From contig NC_084886.1 of the NCBI RefSeq assembly GCF_958979055.1, positions 48,129,654 to 48,193,653 of the forward strand: a stretch of DNA of 64,000 bases, read 5' to 3'. The position numbers were made by a program, and so were the translations under genes. The notes under the pieces are model-generated. The model was given only the letters and a program-made list of their open reading frames with translations. It made no database searches and was not told where the DNA came from. This DNA is from Alnus glutinosa. Lineage: Eukaryota; Streptophyta; Magnoliopsida; Fagales; Betulaceae. Positions 32,541 to 41,132 of this stretch are shown one piece after another (position 1 is the stretch's first letter; each line of letters begins with the position of its first letter).

Positions 32541-35500
32541 CTAATGTGATGCTTCCTCAAATGAACTTAAAGAGCTGATTATGGATTCATATACCTCTAC
32601 TCCTTTCAAATATACAGTGTCTTTCAAGAACTGCAAGATAGTTAGACGAAGTAAGAAAAAGAACAGCAAGCATTAATGGCACGTTAGCTAGGCAGAATGG
32701 CCATTTCATTAGCTTTTATTGGAAATCGATGAAGGTGAAATGGAAAAGTCTTGTCATAGCCATTCTCATGGGAATGACTATTTCTTAAATTGCGGAATAG
32801 CTATTCTTAACAAAAGCTATTCCCTTCTTCTTCTTTTTCTGTTTTTTTTTTTTTTTAATCCACCAGTCATTCTAGGTACCAAAAATGTAAATGTAAATGA
32901 AATACAGTGCATATTTGAAAGGAATATGTGAATGTATAATCAGTTCATGATAGAATTAAGAGTAAGGGTGCGTTTGTGATTACGATTTCGTAGGCAATAA
33001 GTACGATTTTAAACCAAATCGCAGAACATAAATTGTTTGGAAACTGCATTTTTAAAAATTGCGATTTGAAAATGCAGAAAATCTGCCTTTTTAAATCGCA
33101 GGTAAGATGGTACTTTTTTGAAAACGTAGAATTTTAAAGGCTAAACTGCGATTTTGCCAAATGCTTAATTGTTTTTTTAAAAATCATTTTTTTTCAAATC
33201 GCACATTTTAAAATCGTTATTTTAAATCGCACTTTTTGAAATCGCAAACCCAAACAGACCCTAAGAAAAGCAGCAGCACTAAATGTACGTGAAAGAGTAA
33301 GAGAGATGAAGATAGATTGCAAACTTGTCAAACCTCATTATGGTCATGCAGCAAAATGGGAGTATTTGTCATTGGCGAGAAACCAAGAGCTGGAATTCCC
33401 AACTGTCTTATGTATCGTGCATCTGTGGTTGAAACCAAGATTTCAGGCTTTGCAAGTTTTCCTCCAACTGCAGTGATAGCTTGCTTGAAAACAGACCACC
33501 ATGGATTGGAATCATTGGTTGGTGTCATCAAAGGGCGCCCCATGTAGTCTCTTAAGGGTCCTTTCTCAGTGATCTGCCATATAAAGAAAGTATCAGCCAA
33601 ATAGTTGCTGAGAAGATGAAAGAAAGAAATTCTACTCTGACCCAGTTGACCACGTAATGGTTTTCAACAGAAAATTTAAAATCTTAAATCCAGTGGTTCA
33701 GCTTCTGAAAAGTATATACATAAGAGTTCAGCTGCCATTATCAACCGAAAAGTAAAAAATAAAAAAGGGATTTTGGCTCCTGTCAGCAAGCCTTTCATTC
33801 ACTTTTTGTCAAACATCATAACGTATTTATAACATATTCATATCATAGCGGAAGCATGCACATAAAATCATTTACATATAAACTCTTTTTCAAACATATA
33901 GTTTTGGATGTATAAAAAGCGGCTACCGAATGAAGGTTATTCTATATCATATACTTTGAAAACAATTTTAAGAAAACATTGCATTGACATTTTGAAGAAA
34001 TAAAGGTATGATCATATATACTTCTCTCGTTCCTTAGCTTCAAGAATTCAACACACTTCACTTAGCAAACTAAACAATTACTATTTGTTAACGCTTTCGT
34101 ATACGATTCATTATTTTCCATTGTTTGACCCTCCTAAACATTGCTTCCCAAACTAAAGGGCAGGTCTGGTTTCTCCTCTTTAAGACACTCATTTCGTATT
34201 TCAAGTTTGATTCTCTTCTTGAATGATCACACTATGCATGTATGTTCAATTTACTACATATGGACCATGCAAGGTGAGCTTATTGTCGTACTCTTTAAGT
34301 GTAGGTCTCAACAACACTTATATCTAGTCTTTATAGGGTTTTTAAGTCACCATAAGATCCCCTAGACAAATCTGGTTTCGGACCAAAAAGGTAGGCTTTT
34401 AAGGCCTCAAGGTTCAACCTATGTGTTTGTTTGTGTGTGCTGTAATTCCAGCAACATGTCAGTGAAGATTACTCCGCTGTACACCCTACATGTGAATGAT
34501 CGCATGCTTTGAACCATTAGAAAGACAACTCAAAGAGGTATTATTCTATGTTCACTTTACTGCAAAACATCTTTTTGGAAAAGGCCCTACAGGACCTTTC
34601 TTGGTGACTGCAATGCTGTATAATTTTCTGCAGCAATCTAATCTTATTGTTTGGTCTCTACAATGCAATGCAACGCACTCAACCACTCATACAACATGTT
34701 GGATCCGGCTTCAGTGTTGTAGTTAAAACTATAGCACATCTGCTGTAGAAATGGAAGGCTCAGATTTGTTTTCCTAAAACAATGTCGTTTCAGTGTTGTA
34801 AACATTAACCGAAAAATAAACGCCGTTTGAGGAAGGGAGAAGCATAATAGGTCGGACCTGCCAAGAACAGTGCAAGTTAGCCAAAAAGCAAAAAAGTGAC
34901 GTACAACTGCTGGATGGCAGCCACCTGCCTGCCCATATATCTGCGAAATAGGTGGCTCCTCTTTATCCATTGGTCCGTCCGTCGCTCTCATCTCCGAAAG
35001 TTTACACAAAAACTATCGAGAAAAAAAAAAAAAAAAAAAAAACAGCATCTCCTTGCACACAGAGAGAGAGTAATTGGAAGTGGTGGTAGTCAGGTCACAA
35101 CATGAGAATGACACAAAGGCTTAGGCAGATGGGCGGCCTATCCAAAGGAGGGCTCGGTGCAAAAAAAAAAAAAAACTATTGGGGGTGGGGGTGCAGCCAG
35201 TTCTGTGCAGCAAATATGAATGAGACATGATGTGTGAATTTATTTTTCTTTGTCTTGATCATCGTCATAATCATCATCAGTGTTGACGGCAACGCCACCG
35301 TTTGAGTCGCTGCATATTGCTACTTGCAGCCATGTGGGGTGTTGGTTTTGATTATGAGGAAAAGAAAGAAGAGGAAGAATGGGGTAATCTGGGTAGATGA
35401 AGATGGTGGTTTTTCCGGTCTTGAATCTCAAGGTTTTTCCTTACAAAGAGCTCCATTTAGCGACTCGGGGTTTCTCGGAGAAGATCGGGCATGGTGGGTT

Positions 35501-38500
35501 TGTGACGGTGTTTCAAGCAGAGTTTCTGGGTTCCTCCACTTGCGTAGCAGTGAAACGCCAGGAGAGGCCAGGCGGTGGAGAGAGAGAGTTCCGTGCGGTG
35601 GTGTGTACTATTGGGAACATTCAGCATCTCAATCTTGTCAGACTCAGAAGTTTCTCCCTTTCCTCAAACGGCGTTTATTTTTCGATTAATGTTTACAACA
35701 CTGAAACGACAGTGTTTTGGGAAAACAAATCTGAGCCTTCCATTTTTCTACAGCAGATGTGCTGTAGTTTAAAACTACAGCACTGAAGCCAGATCCCAAC
35801 ATGTTATGATAATGTTAAACATTCATGAAATCATGTAATTATGTTGTACAAACCATATCTATGTCGATTAAGAGAAGAAAACAGATCTAAAATGTTTTTT
35901 TAGCGCTGGCAACATGCATAGGAAAACTTGTCCTATGACAAACCTTCCTCAAGAAGAAACCAAAATATTAGCCTCTAGGTTCTAAAGACAACAAGATTGC
36001 ATACTCGTGTCTAGATATGTAACTAACCTTGCTTTGCAGAGATAACCCATGAATACTCATTATACTTGCAATTGGAACAACTCTTTATACGTTTCTTAAA
36101 GGAAGCAAACAAACTAGTCAATAAAGTCAAAAGTACAATCCTGTCACAGGCCATCAGAATCAGAAAAATAAATTCTCTAAGAAACACCATCATCCAAATT
36201 ACAAACAACTCCAGTGACATAATCACTCATCAAGAGTCATACTCTTCTTCCATGTAACTCAATATATTTTTATTTTTTATTTTTTATTTCAAAAAAAAGG
36301 AACAACTCTTTATACGTTTCTTAAAGGAAGCAAACAAACTAGTCAATAAAGTCAAAAGTACAATCCTGTCACAGGCCATCAGAATCAGAAAAATAAATTC
36401 TCTAAGAAACACCATCATCCAAATTACAAACAACTCCAGTGACATAATCACTCATCAAGAGTCATACTCTTCTTCCATGTAACTCAATATATTTTTATTT
36501 TTTATTTTTTATTTCAAAAAAAAGGAACAACTCTTTATACGTTTCTTAAAGGAAGCAAACAAACTAGTCAATAAAGTCAAAAGTACAATCCTGTCACAGG
36601 CCATCAGAATCAGAAAAATAAATTCTCTAAGAAACACCATCATCCAAATTACAAACAACTCCAGTGACATAATCACTCATCAAGAGTCATACTCTTCTTC
36701 CATGTAACTCAATATTTTTTTATTTTTTATTTTTTATTTCAAAAAAAAGATAGGTTGATGTTTATGTACTTTTGTCACGTTATATGCCAATGGGAGGGAA
36801 GGGCCTAACCAGAAGAAAATCATTTCAGGCACAAAAAGTCAAAGAACTTTAAAAATAAAGAAAACACAGAAGCAAACACCCACAAGAAAAGAAAAAACAA
36901 ACAAAAATCGCAAAAAAGAAATACCACCAAGATGTTCATCATAATGAGTAACACAAGGTACACATCTCAACTTACTGTCCCCAACTTGCACACATGCAAT
37001 TTCAACTGATATATATATATATATATATTTTGATAAGTAAGCAAAATTTATAGAAAGAAAGCGTAGGACGCCCCTAAGTACACAGGTAGTATACACAAGA
37101 GAACCAAAGCTAACCTGCAATTTCAATTAATATAAATTAATTGTTTTGCATTGCAATCTCGTGGTATTTTATTGCCAAAATTACTGTATTAGTTCCTGTG
37201 GTTTGGGCTTTTTTCAAATTACTGTAATCGATCATTTTGTCCAATTCCATACAAATTCAGTCCTTTTTTTAACAGTCTCTACGAAATTACAATTATATCC
37301 ATTGCCAAAAGAAAACAACAAAGAATAAATAAATAAAGAAAAAAGAGGAACGGTCATGAGCCACCCCTCTAGGTTGGAGCTTACAGCCACCCCCTCAATT
37401 TTGGGGCAGTGAGGAGTCGTGGGCGCCATGACCTCCACCCCATGGAAAACAAAGGACGGAATTTGTATGGAATTGGACGGATAGATCTATTAATTAAAGG
37501 TGAAAAATGCAATGAGCAAAAAGATAAAATTGAAAACTCAATATGCGATTTAGAAAGATCTAACTACATGAACCAATATAGTAAGTTTCCCTATCTTGTT
37601 TCTTAATGGGAAAGAATCCCTTGGCAACTAGACCTTACTCTGTATGTGTGTGCGTGTGTGGGGTGGGTAGGAGATTAGAAAGGAAGAAAATCAAGAACAT
37701 GGTGAGGAAAAGGTGATCCAAGAAAGGAGGAATCTACCACCAAAGCCAAGTGCTTGCATCATAGGAATGGGCCTTCTACCAGCCACCTAGAGATGCTAAG
37801 GCAGACCAAGGACAGCCTCTAACATTTGTATGGAAAGTGTAACCGAATATTTGGGCTCTGAATGAAGGCATAAGTAGCCTTATTCTTTCAAATCCAAAGG
37901 GTCAGCATATATCTAACTTTGATTTTGTTACTCAAAAAGCTTAAAACATGAATGGCCCCCAGTATCAAATTTGGCGGTACAATGGGCTTGGATTTCATTA
38001 CCTAAGCATGGCCCAAAATTGGTACCTATGAATGCCCTCTGCATCAAAAGATGTTTCAGATTTTGTGAAAAAAGAAAAGATAACACCAATTGCACCCTCT
38101 TTTCAATTAATACAAAACCTTAAAAGTTGCAAAATGTACATCATAGTTGCATATCTTCAATAGGATGAACTTCATTTACAAAATTATCCGCTTAGCTGAA
38201 TGAAGGGTATGCATGCTATCGTGTCACCCGCCTAGCACCCAAACATATCCAATTCATCGACCTCTACAACTGAGAAATCATAGCAAGAGAAAACAACCAT
38301 ACAAATAACATTGACCACATTCCACACTTTGTAATGCAAAATGTTAATAATAGAACATGTCAAGAGTTTAACCATTATGGAGACGAGGATTAATGTGGAT
38401 GCTTCTCAAAACTTTCTAAAATATAATATTAACACCATGATATAGAAAAATATAAGAGTGGCAAAATTCAATGATAAATTAAGGAGAACACAAGAAAGAC

Positions 38501-40412
38501 AACTTTGCAGTATCTAGTATGGTTTGGGGCTCTGCAGAATAGGCACACTATTGAGAAAATCTGGGAAGCTGACTAGTTGAAAACAGAGAATGACACTTAG
38601 TAGTGACCATCGATATGGTGGCTTACAAACCGATGGAAGATATTTCTCAAGAAAGTGTAAATCAATAATTTTGAATTCATACAACCAAAAGAAATCGGCG
38701 ATGACATTACATGTGCAATGTCAATAATGATGTATCACTTTTAAGGAGCATATTGTCCAAAGACCAGAGGCATAGCCTGCAACCAACTAGGACCAGGTAT
38801 AATACAATTTGCAAAGGTTTTGTCAACCAGGTGGCACTTAGTTATCATCAGATCAAATTACTTAATTAGCACATACACCAAGATTTCAAATGTCAGAAAC
38901 TGTTCTCATTGCAATCTGTTCCCCTCTTCATTTTTTTATTTTTTTAATATTGTACGCCCCCAATATATCTTTCAATTTTGTGGAAAATGTCAAGAACCAC
39001 TCTACCAGATCAAAGTCCACAATTCAAATGAGGACAACCAGACTTTGGATGGGGATTGAACTGATTGATTGTTCAAATATATGGCATTTAACTCACAAGT
39101 TGCTAGTGTTATAGACATTATCAGAATCGTCAAATAAAATGGAAAAAGGGAAATCTATTCAAGAACCAAAGAAGCCTAATGGTGAACGCATTGTTAATCA
39201 TATACAAACTAACTCTCAAATTGGTGGTGTAATATGGAAATATGAGGTATATAAATATAAAATCACGTTATACTAATTGAAACACCTTATTATTTTACAG
39301 TTCCAATTAACTAAATCAACGAAGTCAAAATATGGTCATTCACCTTGTAAGTCATGTTCCTCCAAGCCGGTGCCCATTCCTCAGCAATTCTCCTCCTCAA
39401 AAGGTCTGGGTCCGCTGTCGGCGTCAATCTAACATCGAAACCTGCTTCCGCCTCCGAAGGCTGCACGTTCATCACAAATCCCTGCACAAAAACACACCCT
39501 CAATCCCCATCGCGCGCGCACACATATAACTAAAACTTTGAGGCTTGAGCTACACAGGTTATATCCACTTACATTGGGGGAAGGAATCCCAGCTTTGACA
39601 TAAACAGGATTAATGGAAATAACTTCCGAATTGGCGGCATCCCCAGCCTTAACCACATCGAACTGACTCTCCCTAAACCTAGAGATAACCTCAACGCTCT
39701 TCATCAAGTTCTCCATCGCGGTATTATCGTACATTCTCGACCCGTGCCCGGGCGTGCCCTCGGCCTTGATCACCAGGTTCCACGGGGACCTGTCGGCGTA
39801 GAAAACCCTGAACTCGTCGCCAGGGGAGGCCTGCCCCTCGTCCAACGCGAACCCCACGCGCAATTCCTCGAACACCTTCGAGGGGAAGAACTTGGCGGCC
39901 CCGTCGAGCCCGCCGATCTCCTCGTCGGGCACGAAGGACAAGTGGACGGTGCGTATGGGCGCGAAGTTCTTCGCCTTCAGGTTCCGGATGGCCTCGAGGT
40001 ACTGGACGGCGATGCACTTGTCATCCTGGGCCCCGCGAGCGAAGATCTTGCCGTCGGGGGATCGGACGGCGGAGAAGGGGGGGTGGACCCACTTGGAGGG
40101 CTCGGCGGGGACGGAGTCGAGGTGGGAGTTGAGGAGGATGGAAGGGAGAGAGGGGTTGGTCCCGGGCCAGGTCAGTAGGAGGACGGGCTTGCCTGGGGTG
40201 AACTCGAGGGTTCGGGCTTGGAGGTCAATGGATTGTGCTTGGAATTTGAGGAAGGAAATGGCGGAGGGGTAGTCCGGGTTGGGGTGGGCAGTGTTGATTC
40301 GAAGGTAGCGTTGGAAGCGAGCGATGGGCGTGTCCTGTTGATGCTCTTCTTGGGCTGAGACCAGAAGGAAGAGTGTTAGTGAGAGTAGTAGGGAGTGGTG
40401 CACGTTGAGCAT
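32541..40412 (-). CDS. ACY1: Aminoacylase-1 (N-acyl-L-amino-acid amidohydrolase, peptidase M20)
   Basis: Complete four-exon gene: 40412-39573 (280 codons), 39481-39344 (46), 33573-33334 (80) and 32630-32541 (29 plus TAG), with GT-AG junctions, 435 aa. The N-terminus MLNVHHSLLLSLTLFLLVSA is a signal-peptide-like hydrophobic stretch. M20 landmarks are NSHLDSVPAEPSKW (H97, D99), RGAQDDK (D130), VPDEEIGG (E164/E165), ALDEGQASPGDE, the dimerisation-domain PGHGS and the C-terminal LLHDHNE. These fit a two-metal zinc amidohydrolase removing acyl groups from N-acyl amino acids. Intron 2 is 5.8 kb and holds a Pack-MULE, a 225-bp triplication and an L1 tail; intron 3 holds a MITE. The last two exons are duplicated and decayed at 21006-21740. 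It is divergent from the p24 gene. All visible key residues are intact, so it is probably functional. Confidence 0.95.
32966..33261. mobile_element. Tourist-like MITE in aminoacylase intron 3
   Basis: Ends GGGTGCGTTTGTG and (reverse complement) GGGTCTGTTTGGG, flanked by TAA (32963-32965 and 33262-33264). Copy A has the empty site with one TAA (AGAGTAAGAAAGG). It is 296 bp, with AAATCGCA/TGCGATTT inverted motifs throughout, and non-coding. Related sequences occur near 41800-42122, 14830 and 7980. Confidence 0.88.
34701..35796. mobile_element. Pack-MULE carrying a receptor-kinase fragment
   Basis: Perfect 9-bp target duplication CAACATGTT (34692-34700 and 35797-35805). Terminal inverted repeats of about 135-145 bp begin GGATCCGGCTTCAGTG on the left and GGATCTGGCTTCAGTG as the reverse complement on the right, and extend inward to GCCGTTTGAGGAA. 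There is no transposase. The interior contains a piece of a host kinase gene on the plus strand. It is inserted in aminoacylase intron 2. Confidence 0.9.
35320..35680 (+). pseudogene. G-type lectin S-receptor-like kinase fragment (juxtamembrane and kinase N-lobe)
   Basis: 35324 onward reads a transmembrane end and basic stop-transfer (VLVLIMRKRKKRK). After a frame change, 35397 onward reads VFPVLNLKVFPYKELHLATR, GFSEKIGHGGFVTVF, STCVAVKRQERPGGGEREF and CTIGNIQHLNLVRL. This is the start of an S-domain receptor-like kinase catalytic domain. The glycine loop reads GHGGFV where relatives have GHGGFG; the VAVK lysine is kept. The remainder of the kinase and the entire extracellular part are missing, and the piece ends where the right TIR starts. 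It is captured by the Pack-MULE and not a functional kinase. Confidence 0.88.
36074..36748. repeat. Three tandem copies of a 225-bp unit
   Basis: Units start at 36074, 36299 and 36524, each beginning GGAACAACTCTTTATACG and ending in an A8 run after a TATTTTTTATTTTTTATTTC tract. The copies are almost identical; the third differs by about one base in an AT run. This points to recent amplification or possibly assembly collapse/expansion. No protein family was recognised, although 225 is divisible by 3. They lie in aminoacylase intron 2. Confidence 0.97.
37014..37115 (-). mobile_element. Severely 5'-truncated L1 tail (~100 bp)
   Basis: The minus strand reads TGTGTATACTACCTGTGTAC, GGCGTCCTACGC and TTGCTTACTTATCAAAA, the 3' end of plant L1 elements as seen at 3415-3490. 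Flanks are TGCAATTTCAACTGATATA (36995) and TGCAATTTCAATTAATATA (37116), a 19-bp target duplication with two differences. The A tail is replaced by an AT repeat. Confidence 0.8.
37135..39343. other. Remaining part of aminoacylase intron 2, no gene seen
   Basis: Mostly unique AT-rich intronic sequence. 37350-37440 has GAGCCACCCC-type GC-richer words like those in the MULE core. No coding region or RNA gene was recognised. Confidence 0.5.
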
Positions 40413-41132
40413 GGCTTCGGGAGGGAGAGTTGAGCTTCGATATACTTGATTTTGAGACCAAATTTTCGCCCCAACTCAACTAAGCATAACTAATTAAACA
40501 GATGTCGATCTCTGAAAAATTAGGGTTCATAATTTTATTGAAAATTTAGGTAACTTAAAAGAAAGGGCATTATAATCTTCCATTAGCTAAGAATCACGTC
40601 TCATACCAAAGAAATTATAAGTTTGAATCCCCTTTCCCCTTTGGTTTGTTTGACATGTCAAAAGAAGGAGAACCGTAGAAGCCACCTAACCTGTACGGGG
40701 AAGTGAGGTTAAATTTGTTTGTATAACTTTTTTTTTTTTTTTTTTTTTTTATAGATGTGCCACGTGGCACATATGTAGGACTCCCGAGATTGCAAGCGCG
40801 TAGCTTTGACAACTTGGTCTAACCTCCCGCGTCCTCCGTGGCTCGCCTATGTCAAATACGATTGGTCAATCGAAACCATTTTGCCGTCAAAAGTCAAGGG
40901 AAAGCATCACTTCCAACTCCAGACAAACTCGCAGCACATCTTTCGACGCGCGTGCCTCAATTCCCGACTAACTTCGTAGCGCGTGGCCAATCTTCGTTCA
41001 AGCACCAACTTCTACTGGAACTCTCTCAACCAACGCGTTCACCACAACTAAACGCAAACGAGAATCGAAAGCGCTCTGAGATCTGAATCCCACCTCCCGT
41101 GCTTCAAAGTTCGAACCCTTTCATTCTCATCG
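40413..41132. promoter_or_regulatory. Divergent promoter between aminoacylase and p24 genes
   Basis: 720 bp between the two start codons. It contains a 20+ bp poly-T run (40729-40750), a perfect 18-bp G-box palindrome (40755-40772) and an inverted CGATTG-GT-CAATCG including a CCAAT box (about 40859-40872). No obvious TATA box is shared. Coordinate regulation is possible but only inferred. Confidence 0.55.
40755..40772. promoter_or_regulatory. 18-bp perfect palindrome with G-box/ABRE core
   Basis: Reads ATGTGCCACGTGGCACAT, its own reverse complement, centred on CCACGTGG. bZIP and bHLH factors bind such cores. It lies about 340 bp from the aminoacylase ATG and about 360 bp from the p24 ATG. 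Confidence 0.65.

Larger units (their letters stand above)
22656..34434. repeat. Tandem duplication, proximal copy (B)
   Basis: Direct repeat of 16378-22641, expanded to 11.8 kb by four insertions absent from copy A: 23240-24259 (PIF-like), 24524-24919 (MULE), 25376-31953 (LINE) and 32966-33261 (Tourist-like MITE). It contains the functional aminoacylase exons 3 and 4. The right boundary lies in aminoacylase intron 2, where both copies stop matching after GTGTTTGTTTGT. Confidence 0.93.

Noticed and set aside
36023..36257. Open frames in the 225-bp triplicated unit
   Set aside because: The unit length is a multiple of three, so frames persist, but there is no homology and the T/A tracts interrupt them.
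39744..40272. Long open frames opposite aminoacylase exon 1
   Set aside because: They mirror a GC-rich exon on the other strand and have no homology; antisense shadows.
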